Below are positions 1 through 6,632 of a stretch of 13,785 bases of DNA, in pieces (positions within the stretch are counted from its first letter, which is position 1; each line of letters begins with the position of its first letter). The notes below the pieces were generated by a model that was not told where the DNA came from, did not search any database, and saw only the letters and a program-made list of their open reading frames with translations. A program made the translations under genes and the position numbers. Origin of the DNA: JAVKFF01 sp040226215 (GTDB lineage: Bacteria > Pseudomonadota > Alphaproteobacteria > DSM-16000 > Inquilinaceae); contig JAVKFF010000193.1 in assembly GCA_040226215.1 (NCBI GenBank), forward strand, positions 1 to 13,785. Reading direction: 5' to 3'.

Positions 1-773
1 AGCGCGTGCGAGGTCTTCTCGTCCCCTTCGAGGGTGCGCACGATGCGGCCGCTGTTGAAGACCAGGATCCGGTCGGCGATGGTGAAGATCTCGTCCATGC
101 GATGGGTGATGAAGACGATCGAGCGACCGTCGCCCTTCCACTGCCGCAAAAGGTCGAAGAACACCGCCGTCTGATCCCGGTCGAGGGCGGCCGTCGCCTC
201 GTCGAAGATCATGATGCGCGGATCGGCGGCCGCGACCTTGAGGATCTCCACGATCTGCCGCTGGTCGCTGCTCAGGTCGGCGACGGGCGTCTCCGGCGTC
301 AGACCCGCACCGCTGACCTCGCCGAAGAGGGCGAGCAGATCCTCGCCCCGCTTCCGCTCCGCCTTGCGGTCGACGAGGACTCCACCGCGCCTGGGTTCAC
401 GCCCGAGGCTCAGATTCTGCGCCACGGTGCGCTGCGGGATCAGGCTCAGTTCCTGATAGAAGATGCCGACGCCGGCGGCCTCGGCATCATGCGGGCTGGC
501 GAAATGGACGGTCTCGCCATCGAGCGTGATGGTGCCGGAATCGGGTCTGACCGAGCCGGCAATGATCTTGCACAGCGTGCTCTTGCCGCAGCCATTGGAG
601 CCGACCAGCGCGTGCACCTCGCCATTGGCGAGCGGCAGATCGCCACGGCTGAGGGCGACGACGTGGCCAAAGCGCTTGGTCGCCTCGCGCACCTGCAGGC
701 TGGCGCCGCCCGGGAGGCCGGGCGAGGGGCCCGTTGAGTGGCTGAGCGAGGAACGCGGGCTGGACATCGACAT
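1..773 (-). CDS. Sugar-type ABC transporter ATP-binding protein (partial, 3' end off the window)
   Basis: This is the N-terminal 257 codons of an RbsA/XylG/MglA-type ATPase that powers a carbohydrate importer at the inner membrane. The family is usually about 500 residues with two nucleotide-binding domains, so only the first domain is visible. Walker A GSNGCGKST is at residues 58-66, the Q-loop Gln near 107, Walker B with catalytic Glu (IMIFDEAT) at 187-194, and the switch His at 224. The signature reads LSSDQRQIVEI (167-177), where family members have LSxGxxQ or often Ala at the fourth position. Here it is Asp170 (codon at 264-266), which is unusual. I chose ATG 773 because AAGG lies about 10 bases upstream; an ATG two codons later and a GTG at 809 are alternatives. 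It follows the binding-protein gene 838-1854 after 64 bp and is presumably followed by a permease outside the window. Recognition as a sugar ABC ATPase is firm; the substrate is unknown. Confidence 0.93.
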   Translation of the reverse strand, partial: MSMSSPRSSLSHSTGPSPGLPGGASLQVREATKRFGHVVALSRGDLPLANGEVHALVGSNGCGKSTLCKIIAGSVRPDSGTITLDGETVHFASPHDAEAAGVGIFYQELSLIPQRTVAQNLSLGREPRRGGVLVDRKAERKRGEDLLALFGEVSGAGLTPETPVADLSSDQRQIVEILKVAAADPRIMIFDEATAALDRDQTAVFFDLLRQWKGDGRSIVFITHRMDEIFTIADRILVFNSGRIVRTLEGDEKTSHA

Positions 774-795
774 GGGGACGGCCTTCGGATCGCGG

Positions 796-821
796 CCGGC
801 GACGGGCACTGCCGCCGCCGG
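796..821 (-). other. GC-rich intercistronic stem-loop after the ABC binding-protein gene
   Basis: On the minus strand CCGGCGGCGG pairs with CCGTCGCCGG around a six-base loop: ten base pairs including one G-T wobble. It sits in the 64-bp gap between the stop of the binding-protein gene and the start of the ATPase gene. No T-run follows, so it is not a classical intrinsic terminator. It could protect the 3' end of the binding-protein mRNA and so raise receptor over ATPase, a known arrangement in importer operons. That role is inference. Confidence 0.5.
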
Positions 822-837
822 GCACGAAACCGTCCGC

Positions 838-1854
838 CTACTGGAAGAATTCTTCGGCTTCCTCCGGCGTCACGAGGTCGGTGACAGAATAATAGCCGGG
901 CTGACCCTCGACCTGGCTCAGCGCCTCGTCGAGGTTGTCGTTGGTGATCAGCGGGATCGGCAGGTAGAGGGCGTTGCCGTAGCGGCCCTCGAGGACGCCG
1001 TCGCGCAGTTCCCGGCCTTCCAGCAGCATGACCGCGACGTTCAGCGCGCTGGCCATCACGCCCGGCGGGTTGACCGAGGCGCCGACGTTCAGATCCTCCG
1101 CGGCCCACAGGTCGAGGAAGTCCTTGCGGATTTCGCCCGTGGCGATGACGTCGCGGTCGGTGTTGCGGATGGCGCGCCAGGCGCCGTCGGCCATGCCGTC
1201 CTGCACCCACACGCCGTCGATGTCCGGATAGGTGGCCAGCAGGTTCTGCATCGCCTGCTGTCCCTGCGCCTGGTCCCAGTTGGCGTTGACCTCGTTGATG
1301 ATCTCGATGCCGGGGTACTCGCCGAACACCGACTGGTAGCCCTCCACACGCATCTGGTTGGCCGGGTGGCCGGCGACGCCGTTGATCGCCACGACCTGGC
1401 CCTCGCCGCCGAGTTCCTCCGCCAGCCAGCGCGCCGACTGCTCGGCCCAGCCCTGCTGGTCGATGCCGACATACAGCGCGTCGGGCGAGCTGACCTCGGC
1501 GTCGGTGGCGATCACCAGGATACCCTGGGCGGCCGCCTGCGCGAAGATCGGGTCGAACGCTGTCGGGCTGTTCGGGTTGATGATGATGGCATCGACGCCC
1601 TGGTTGATGAAGTTGCGGACATGGGCGATCTGGCCCTGCACGTCCACATTGGCGCTCTGCACGATGGTCTCGACCTCGATACCCTGCTCGGCCCAGGCCG
1701 CGGCAGCGGCTTCCGCCTCCTCGATCATCTGGGTGCGCCATTCGCTGCCCACCCAGCCGTTCGACAGGCCGATGGTGTAGTCCTGGGCAAGCACGCCGCC
1801 GGCGAGACCGGCCGCGAGCGCGATGGTCGACACGAGGGTCAGTTTCCTGGTCAT
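838..1854 (-). CDS. ABC transporter sugar-binding periplasmic protein (type I, ribose/xylose-like)
   Basis: This 338-residue protein has a signal peptide (MTRKLTLVST, then a hydrophobic stretch ending VLA near residue 23, mature start QDYTIG). It then shows the Peripla_BP_4 pattern: an opening beta strand TIGLSNGWVG, a stretch with QGVDAIIINPNSPTAF, a hinge-region strand ILVIATDAEV, and a late segment DIDGVWVQDGMADGAWRAI. Length and fold fit periplasmic receptors that feed RbsA-type ATPases, and that ATPase gene follows directly. I chose ATG 1854 because GGGAGG (1861-1866) is six bases upstream; a start seven codons earlier would put that site inside the gene. A LacI-type operator lies 107 bp upstream, so induction by a sugar or polyol is likely. 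The ligand cannot be named. No LacI regulator is in the window. Confidence 0.93.
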   Translation of the reverse strand: MTRKLTLVSTIALAAGLAGGVLAQDYTIGLSNGWVGSEWRTQMIEEAEAAAAAWAEQGIEVETIVQSANVDVQGQIAHVRNFINQGVDAIIINPNSPTAFDPIFAQAAAQGILVIATDAEVSSPDALYVGIDQQGWAEQSARWLAEELGGEGQVVAINGVAGHPANQMRVEGYQSVFGEYPGIEIINEVNANWDQAQGQQAMQNLLATYPDIDGVWVQDGMADGAWRAIRNTDRDVIATGEIRKDFLDLWAAEDLNVGASVNPPGVMASALNVAVMLLEGRELRDGVLEGRYGNALYLPIPLITNDNLDEALSQVEGQPGYYSVTDLVTPEEAEEFFQ

Positions 1855-1960
1855 CACTATCCTCCCTGAAGGCACGTCCTCTCACGGGACGTGGAATTGT
1901 TGGCACCGTTCGCCGCCGGATCGCTGCACCGGGGGTGCGGTGACGGTTCGAAACCGCATC

Positions 1961-1980
1961 GATGGTAATCGATTACCATC
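1961..1980. promoter_or_regulatory. LacI-family operator-like perfect palindrome
   Basis: GATGGTAATC is followed immediately by its exact reverse complement, giving a 20-bp perfect palindrome with a central CG. LacI-family operators typically have this form (AAnCGnTT-like core flanked by symmetric bases). It stands in the gap between the DUF2390 gene and the ABC binding-protein gene, 107 bp upstream of the latter's start. A shorter interrupted palindrome, CGGTT-CGA-AACCG, lies at 1944-1956 and could be a second weaker site. The regulator is not encoded in the window. Confidence 0.72.
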
Positions 1981-1991
1981 ACAGCGTGCAA
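1962..1991 (-). promoter_or_regulatory. Possible sigma-70-type promoter for the ABC operon, overlapped by the operator
   Basis: Reading leftward, TTGCAC (1991-1986) and TACCAT (1967-1962) are 18 bp apart and weakly resemble -35 and -10 boxes (3/6 and 4/6 matches). The palindrome covers the -10 and much of the spacer, the geometry expected for repression by steric block. A start near 1955 would give a leader of about 100 bases. The match is weak, so this is only a suggestion. Confidence 0.25.
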
Positions 1992-2011
1992 GAGGGCCGT
2001 CGGTGGCGGTT

Positions 2012-2557
2012 TCAGCCCCGCAGCACGGCCGCGACCAGGCGTTCCACCGCCGGCGCCGAGCGGGCGTCGTTCCCGGCGGCGGCGAGCGCGAGGGCGGCTG
2101 AAAGGTTGTCGCGCATGGCTCGATCGCGGTTGGCGGAGGCCGGCGGCCGCGACATCTCCCGGGCGAATTCGTGGAGCCGGGCGAGCGCGATCCGCTCCGC
2201 GGCCAGTTCGAGCGACTTGGTGCGGTTGCGAACGGCTTCCCGGCGGTCGTCCGGCACGCCCGCGACCGGTGGCTTGAGAGCGCGGCGGAGGCGGCGCAGG
2301 GGCTGGATGGCCACCGCCGACCAGGGTGCGATCGCGGCGCCGGCCGCGCGGGCCGTGTCCGGGGTCAGTTCCTCGCCCTCGGCGGCGCACCACAGCGCGA
2401 ACAGCAGCAGGTTCACGTCCGCCCCGCAGTCGTCCTGCAGGCTGAGGCAGGCCTCGGCGACGCCGGGCCGCTGGTAGATGTCGAGGGCGAAGCGCCAGAG
2501 CGGGTCGTCCGGGATGCCGAGCCAGGCGAGGTCGGGCGGCTCAGTCGCGACCGTCAT
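2012..2557 (-). CDS. DUF2390 / TIGR02444 family protein
   Basis: A 181-residue soluble protein of unknown function. The recognisable block is LWRFALDIYQRPGVAEACL (20-38) followed by LQDDCGADVNLLLFALW (40-56), the hallmark of the TIGR02444 (DUF2390) family. The rest is helical and rich in Ala and Arg (QPLRRLRRALKPP near 85-97). An earlier ATG at 2629 would add 24 residues of an Arg-Pro-Ala-Thr repeat. That stretch is the 12-bp tandem repeat of the ubiX tail read in another frame, so I chose ATG 2557, which overlaps the end of ubiX by 17 bases. It is the last gene of the long operon and is followed by the ABC operon control region. No terminator is obvious after it. The family has no established function that I can name, so its role in the pathway is open. 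Confidence 0.78.
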   Translation of the reverse strand: MTVATEPPDLAWLGIPDDPLWRFALDIYQRPGVAEACLSLQDDCGADVNLLLFALWCAAEGEELTPDTARAAGAAIAPWSAVAIQPLRRLRRALKPPVAGVPDDRREAVRNRTKSLELAAERIALARLHEFAREMSRPPASANRDRAMRDNLSAALALAAAGNDARSAPAVERLVAAVLRG

Positions 2558-3218
2558 CGGCCGTTTCACCGGTCGGGTCGCCGGTCGGGTCGCCGGCCGG
2601 GTCGCCGGACGGGTCGCCGGATGGGCCATCGGACGCTGGCGCTTCCGTCCAGCGTCGCAGGATCTCGTGTTCGATGCCGATCAGGTCGAGCGCCCGGCCC
2701 ACCGACTGGTCGACGATCTCTCCGATGGTCTGCGGCCGGTGGTAGAAGGCGGGCACTGGCGGCATGACGATGGCGCCGTAGCGGGTGACCCGCTCGATGA
2801 GTTCGACATGGCCGAGATGCAGTGGCGTTTCGCGCAGCATCAGCACCAACCGGCGCCGTTCCTTCAGACAGACATCGGCGGCCCGCACCACCAGATTGTC
2901 GTCATAGGCGTTGGCGATGCCCGAGAGCGTCTTGACCGAGCAGGGGGCCACCAGCATGCCGGCGGTGCGGTAGGATCCACTGGCGAGCGACGCGCCGATG
3001 TCGCGATAGGGATGAACAACATCCGCCAATGCCCGGATCGTGGCGAGCGGGGTGTCGGTCTCCTCGGCGATGGTGCGCTGGGCGGCGGGCGAGACGATGA
3101 GATGGGTTTCGATCCCCCCGACCTCGCGCAGCAGTTCCAGCGCGCGAATGCCGTAGACGGCACCGGAGGCACCGGTGATGGCGAGGATAACCCGGCGCGG
3201 GGCGGTGTGCTCAGCCAT
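2541..3218 (-). CDS. ubiX: UbiX-type flavin prenyltransferase
   Basis: This 225-residue enzyme would attach a dimethylallyl group to FMN, giving the prenylated FMN cofactor that UbiD-family decarboxylases need. Visible family marks are AITGASGAVYG (13-23), PCSVKTLSGIANAYDDNLVVRAADV (92-116), LVLMLRETPLH (124-134, the Arg-Glu pair of the active site) and the MPPVPAFYHRPQT segment (152-164, with the conserved Tyr). The standard fold ends near residue 190. The last 30 residues are an extra low-complexity tail of Gly-Asp-Pro-Thr/Ser/Ala units coded by a 12-bp tandem repeat. The gene overlaps the upstream VOC gene by 8 bases and the downstream DUF2390 gene by 17. A UbiD homologue opens the same operon, so this copy probably serves that enzyme rather than, or as well as, ubiquinone synthesis. 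Confidence 0.95.
   Translation of the reverse strand: MAEHTAPRRVILAITGASGAVYGIRALELLREVGGIETHLIVSPAAQRTIAEETDTPLATIRALADVVHPYRDIGASLASGSYRTAGMLVAPCSVKTLSGIANAYDDNLVVRAADVCLKERRRLVLMLRETPLHLGHVELIERVTRYGAIVMPPVPAFYHRPQTIGEIVDQSVGRALDLIGIEHEILRRWTEAPASDGPSGDPSGDPAGDPTGDPTGETADDGRD
2571..2630. repeat. 12-bp tandem repeat, five units, coding the UbiX C-terminal tail
   Basis: The unit GGTCGGGTCGCC (plus strand) occurs at 2571, 2583, 2595, 2607 and, degenerate, at 2619. The first two copies are identical, the next two differ at one base each, and the fifth has several changes. As a multiple of three it keeps ubiX in frame and gives repeating Gly-Asp-Pro-X. A second frame reads Arg-Pro-Ala-Thr and would extend the DUF2390 gene upstream. 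Slippage could change copy number without breaking ubiX. Confidence 0.9.
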
Positions 3219-3792
3219 GCGCTATCCGGCGGGCGATCTCCGCCTGGAACTCGGCCATCGGACGGAAGCCGGGGGTCGACCGGCACCTGGCCTCGGTCGC
3301 CGCCTCGATCTCCGCGACCGGCGCCTCGAGGTCGAACGGCTCCGACAGCGGCTGGGGGATGTACCAGGGCGTGTCGACGAACAGCTCGATCCGGTTGCCT
3401 TCCGGGTCGAGGCAGTAGAGCGCCCAGGCCGCGCCGTGGTTGGTGGGCTTGAGGTCGCTGGCCTCCGGGTCGTCCTTGAGCCGGGCATGGAGCTGCTTCA
3501 ACTCGTCAAGCGAGCGCACGCGGAAGGAGATCTGGTTGACGTGCCGGGTGTCGCGTCCGGCGGTCCGGCCGCTGATCAGGACGAGCTGGTGGTGCTCCCT
3601 GGGATCGCGGCTGAGGAAGATCAGGTCGCCGCGGCCGGGCAGGCTGCCCCGGTCCGTCTCGACCAGGCCCAGCCGCTCCCGGTAGAAGCGGGCCAGGCGC
3701 TCGTGGTCGAAGGCGTGGATGCCGACATGGCTGAAGGCGACCGGCGGTGGCCGATCGCCGGCCGGTGAAATCTCCGCTGCGTCAGAAGCCAT
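3211..3792 (-). CDS. VOC-superfamily protein with extradiol ring-cleavage dioxygenase signature (VOC1)
   Basis: This 193-residue protein is a single vicinal-oxygen-chelate unit. Candidate metal ligands are His22 (FSHVGI), His84 (RHVNQISF) and Glu136 (NRIELFV). Their spacing of 62 and 52 closely matches the His153/His214/Glu265 triad of catechol 2,3-dioxygenase (61 and 51). His68, His119 and Tyr126 fall near the positions of its other active-site residues. The segment TNHGAAWALYCLDPEGNRIE (117-136) fits the PROSITE extradiol pattern [GNTIV]-x-H-x(5,7)-[LIVMF]-Y-x(2)-[DENTA]-P-x-[GP]-x(2,3)-E. A Fe(II)-dependent meta-cleavage of a catechol-like ring is the best guess. Members of this superfamily also isomerise, hydrolyse or bind, so the reaction is inferred. 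The gene overlaps the hydrolase gene upstream by 11 bases and ubiX by 8. GGAG precedes ATG 3792. Confidence 0.85.
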   Translation of the reverse strand: MASDAAEISPAGDRPPPVAFSHVGIHAFDHERLARFYRERLGLVETDRGSLPGRGDLIFLSRDPREHHQLVLISGRTAGRDTRHVNQISFRVRSLDELKQLHARLKDDPEASDLKPTNHGAAWALYCLDPEGNRIELFVDTPWYIPQPLSEPFDLEAPVAEIEAATEARCRSTPGFRPMAEFQAEIARRIAHG

Positions 3793-4969
3793 GGCGCCTG
3801 CTCCAGTCGATGACGGTGTCGATGCACTGCCTCAGGTGGTCGGGCTGGCCCAGATAGTAGTGGGTCGCGCCGGCGATCTCGACCATCTCCTTGTCGGCGG
3901 TCGCGAGCGCGGCGTGCACGATGGGGTTGTGCGTCGCCGGCACCGCGTCGTCCGCGCCGTTGACGATCTGGATCACCGGCGTCAGGCGGACGCGCGGGGC
4001 GTTGCGCCGGCTGCGCGCGTTGGAGGTTTCCACGCTCCACTGGCTGAGCCAGGAGCGCAGCGAGGTGTAGCGCGCCAGGCCGACCGGTCCGACATTGACC
4101 GTTCGCGGGTCGCCCAGATAGCACCAGTTCGGCTTGCGGCCGTTGGGGTCGATCGCCGGGTCGAGCCAGCGCACGTCGCACATGGTGCGGTGGACGACGA
4201 AGGCGCGCTCGACCTCCGGCCCGTCGGCTGCGCGCAGGCGCTCCAGCGTCTCGCGCACCCAGGCGGTGATGCGGGCGCTGCGCGCCTGCTGGCGGGCGCG
4301 GAAGGCAGCCACGAAGTCGGCATCGAAGGGCAGCCCGTTCGGGCAGTCTGGCGCGTAGATATCGAAGGCGAGATCGCGGTGATCGGGGTCGCGTTCGTCC
4401 GTCACCGACGGGTCCAGCCACTCGGTCACGGTCTCGGCGCGTGACAGGTGCGCGGCGATGAAGATGATGCCGTCGGCCGGCACGAGGCCGGCAGCCGTCA
4501 GGTCGACCGGGTCGCCGGCCGGCGTGTGGGTGATCGACGGCGCCTCGGCTTCCGCCTGGTAGAACAGGGAGAGTGAGCCGCCGCCCGACCAGCCGACGAG
4601 GATGACATGGGCGTAGCCCAGCGTCTCGCGGGCGTGGCGCATCCAGGCGCCAAGGTCGAGCGCCACCTTTTCCATGATCAGCGCGCTGTCGTTCTTGGCG
4701 TAGCGGCTGGCGGCGCAGAGCACGTGCAGCCCCGCCTCCGCCAGGGCCGTGGGCATCGGCAGCAATTGCAGGGTCGAGGTCGGGTGCATGAAGAGATAGA
4801 GCGTGTCCGACGGCCGGTCGCGCGGCACCAGGCGCTGCCCCTCCAGGTTCACCCGGCCCGAGGTCCCGGCGAAGCCGTAGGTTTCGGCAGCGCCCTGCGG
4901 TTCGGGATAGGAGACGATTTCGGGGATGCGGTCCCAGGTGGTCGGTCGCCAGGAGGTCTGCTCGGTCAT
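3782..4969 (-). CDS. Alpha/beta-hydrolase family protein, unusually long
   Basis: A 395-residue cytoplasmic hydrolase with no visible signal peptide. The nucleophile elbow is VGWSGGGS (125-132) with Ser128. The acid is probably Asp340 or Asp341 (VNGADDAVP) and the base His370 (AGATHYYLG), so the full triad is present in the usual order. It is about 100 residues longer than meta-cleavage-product C-C hydrolases. The extra length is an N-terminal extension plus a large insertion between the elbow and the acid (roughly 180-320), likely a lid. Next to a VOC protein with the extradiol signature, hydrolysis of a ring-opened product or of an ester or thioester is plausible, but the substrate is not readable. 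I chose ATG 4969. A GTG at 5029 is in frame but lies by the hairpin 5000-5025 and adds an untypical N-terminus. The ribosome binding site before 4969 is weak, so the start is less certain than the product class. Confidence 0.85.
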   Translation of the reverse strand: MTEQTSWRPTTWDRIPEIVSYPEPQGAAETYGFAGTSGRVNLEGQRLVPRDRPSDTLYLFMHPTSTLQLLPMPTALAEAGLHVLCAASRYAKNDSALIMEKVALDLGAWMRHARETLGYAHVILVGWSGGGSLSLFYQAEAEAPSITHTPAGDPVDLTAAGLVPADGIIFIAAHLSRAETVTEWLDPSVTDERDPDHRDLAFDIYAPDCPNGLPFDADFVAAFRARQQARSARITAWVRETLERLRAADGPEVERAFVVHRTMCDVRWLDPAIDPNGRKPNWCYLGDPRTVNVGPVGLARYTSLRSWLSQWSVETSNARSRRNAPRVRLTPVIQIVNGADDAVPATHNPIVHAALATADKEMVEIAGATHYYLGQPDHLRQCIDTVIDWSRRHGF

Positions 4970-4999
4970 GCGCTCGGTCGGCTTGACGTGCAAGGAGAG

Positions 5000-5025
5000 G
5001 GGAGCGGGCGTCTCCGCCCGCTCCC
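5000..5025 (-). other. Perfect 11-bp stem-loop between the TAXI receptor and hydrolase genes
   Basis: GGGAGCGGGCG and its exact reverse complement flank a four-base loop TCTC (plus strand). It lies in the 79-bp gap after the stop of the TAXI receptor gene. Reading leftward, the bases after the stem are CTCTCCTTG with no T-run, so full intrinsic termination is unlikely. It may shield the receptor mRNA from 3' exonuclease or thin out transcripts going into the downstream genes. The structure is seen; the role is inferred. Confidence 0.7.
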
Positions 5026-5048
5026 ACACCGGATGATGGGGCGGATGC

Positions 5049-6062
5049 CTATTCGGCTTCCGCCTCGGCCATCAGTTCGTCCTGGCGCGCCTGGTCTTCC
5101 GGCGTCCACATGCCACGCTCCTCGTAGAAGGCGATGGCGGCCGGGTGATAGGGCGCGACCGGAGCGGACGTCACCGAGGCCTCGTGGGTGAAGCCCTGCA
5201 GGCTGCGGTGGATCGGCCAAAGGTCCTCCGTGCCCTCCCACAGCGCTTCGAGGATCGTCGCCACCTGCTCGTCCGGCATATCCTCGTGGACCACGATATA
5301 GGCGTCGTAGGAGAGCAGCGGCGTCGGCTCGTCCGCCCCCGGCGCGGCACCGGCCTGGGCGACGGAAATGACCGCGCCCGGGAAGACGTTGCGCTGGTAG
5401 ATCTCCTCCGCCTCCGGTGTGTCGGGCGCGGGCAGGTAGCGGATGCCGATCTGGGTGTCGGCCTCGCGCGCCACCGGCTGGCCGAGCGAGGCCCAGGCGG
5501 CATCGACGCGGTCGGCGACCAGGGCCTCGACGCCGTCATTGGCGCTGACCACCGGCACCGGCGTGACGTCGTCCCAGGTCAGCCCGCCGATCTCCAGCGA
5601 GCCGCGCAGCGAATTGCCGATCGACAGGTGGCCGCCATAGTCGCTGGCCACCCGGTGGCCGGCAAGATCGGCGAAGGAGTGGATGTCGGAATCCTCGCGC
5701 ACCACGAAGCCCAGCATCAGGCTGCCTTCGCCGGCGCGGATGATGCGGAAGTCGCGATAGGGCGTCTCGGTCTCGTTGTTGCCGGTGAAGGACTGGTAGG
5801 CGCTGTTGGCCGACATGGTGCCGAGCGACACCTCGCCGCTGTTGAGGATCGGCAGCCAGGCTGCCGGGCCGGCATAGGGCCGCACGACGACATTGATGTC
5901 GGAGTGGTCGGAGATCACGTCCGCCACGGCGGCGCCGATGGTGTTGAAGGTGGTGCCCGGCTGGTCGGTCGCCAGCGCGATGGTCTGGGCGCCGACGGAG
6001 GCGCTGGCCATCAGGCCGGCGCCGAGGGCGAGCGGGGCGAGGGTCTTGCTGAGCATCGTCAT
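5049..6062 (-). CDS. TAXI-family TRAP transporter periplasmic solute receptor
   Basis: A 337-residue periplasmic receptor of the TAXI (TRAP-associated extracytoplasmic immunogenic) family, which captures small organic acids for a TRAP permease. It has a signal peptide (MTMLSKTLAPLALGAGLM, cleavage probably after ASVGA near residue 25). The mature part starts QTIALATDQPGTTFNTIGAAVADVI, the expected N-terminal ligand-site motif. Later stretches SGEVSLGTMSANSAYQSF and VEALVADRVDAAWASLG also fit the family, whose usual length is about 320-340. ATG 6062 has GGGAGG (6073-6068) five bases away, one of the strongest sites in the operon. The permease gene is nearby at 6633-8597 with the small VOC gene between them. 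A strong hairpin follows the stop. The ligand is presumably the aromatic or heteroaromatic acid this operon handles. Confidence 0.93.
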   Translation of the reverse strand: MTMLSKTLAPLALGAGLMASASVGAQTIALATDQPGTTFNTIGAAVADVISDHSDINVVVRPYAGPAAWLPILNSGEVSLGTMSANSAYQSFTGNNETETPYRDFRIIRAGEGSLMLGFVVREDSDIHSFADLAGHRVASDYGGHLSIGNSLRGSLEIGGLTWDDVTPVPVVSANDGVEALVADRVDAAWASLGQPVAREADTQIGIRYLPAPDTPEAEEIYQRNVFPGAVISVAQAGAAPGADEPTPLLSYDAYIVVHEDMPDEQVATILEALWEGTEDLWPIHRSLQGFTHEASVTSAPVAPYHPAAIAFYEERGMWTPEDQARQDELMAEAEAE

Positions 6063-6114
6063 GATTTCCTCCCTATTGATGCGTGGTCGTCGGAATTGCG
6101 GACATCCAGCCGCT

Positions 6115-6624
6115 CTATGACTTGCGGCGGCTGGCGGTCCAGGCGTCGAGCTTGGCGTGGGCCTCCGCCTCGGCGGCGTCCAGATAGGCCGGGCCTTCCG
6201 TGCGATAGGTGAATTCCAGGCGCAGCCCGTTGGGGTCGAAGAAGTAGATCGAGCGGACGAAGCCGTGGTCGGTCGGCCCGATCACCGCCACCCCGTCCGC
6301 CTCCAGGCGCCGCTTGGCGGCCAGGAGATCGTCCTCGCTCTCCACCTCCATGGCGAAGTGGTTCACCCAGGACGGCGTGCCCGGGTCGGGGGTGGAGATC
6401 TTGCCGTCGCCGAGGTCGAAGAAGGCGATGTAGGAGCCGTCCTTCATGCGGAAGAAGATGTGCACGTAAGGCGTCTCCTCGCCGGTCGAGGGCACCTTGT
6501 CGGCCTTGATGACATGGGCCAGCGGCAGGCCCAGTACGTCCTCGTAGAAGTGCCGGGTCTCCTCGGCGTCGCGGCAGCGCCAGGCGAAGTGGTGCAGCCT
6601 GTCGGCGGATGGCGTCTGGGTCAT
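6115..6624 (-). CDS. VOC-superfamily protein with extradiol dioxygenase signature (VOC2)
   Basis: This 169-residue single VOC unit carries likely metal ligands His12 (LHHFAW), His89 (VNHFAMEV) and Glu137 (LRLEF). His120 and Tyr127 are at the same distances from the Glu (17 and 10) as in VOC1. TDHGFVRSIYFFDPNGLRLE (118-137) fits the same PROSITE extradiol pattern. It differs from VOC1 by an insertion in the first half (KADKVPSTGEETPY, near 40-53) and seems to lack a His matching VOC1 His68. It may therefore have a different reaction or substrate. ATG 6624 lies 8 bases after the TRAP permease stop; its ribosome site is weak, which suggests coupled translation. The open frame continues far upstream through the permease gene, but that part is not coding in this frame. 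Fold and ligands are clear, while ring cleavage is an inference. Confidence 0.84.
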   Translation of the reverse strand: MTQTPSADRLHHFAWRCRDAEETRHFYEDVLGLPLAHVIKADKVPSTGEETPYVHIFFRMKDGSYIAFFDLGDGKISTPDPGTPSWVNHFAMEVESEDDLLAAKRRLEADGVAVIGPTDHGFVRSIYFFDPNGLRLEFTYRTEGPAYLDAAEAEAHAKLDAWTASRRKS

Positions 6625-6632
6625 GGGCGGGC

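Noticed and set aside
463..1869. 468-codon plus-strand ORF opposite the ABC binding-protein gene
   Set aside because: It has no domain or ribosome site and is antisense to a binding-protein gene that has a signal peptide and a strong Shine-Dalgarno.
2558..2629. DUF2390 protein starting at ATG 2629
   Set aside because: This adds only the Arg-Pro-Ala-Thr repeat, which is the UbiX tail repeat read in another frame. Family members begin shortly before the LWRFAL block.
4985..5025. Hairpin 5000-5025 as the operon terminator
   Set aside because: No T-run follows in the direction of transcription, and the genes after it overlap tightly and fit the same pathway.
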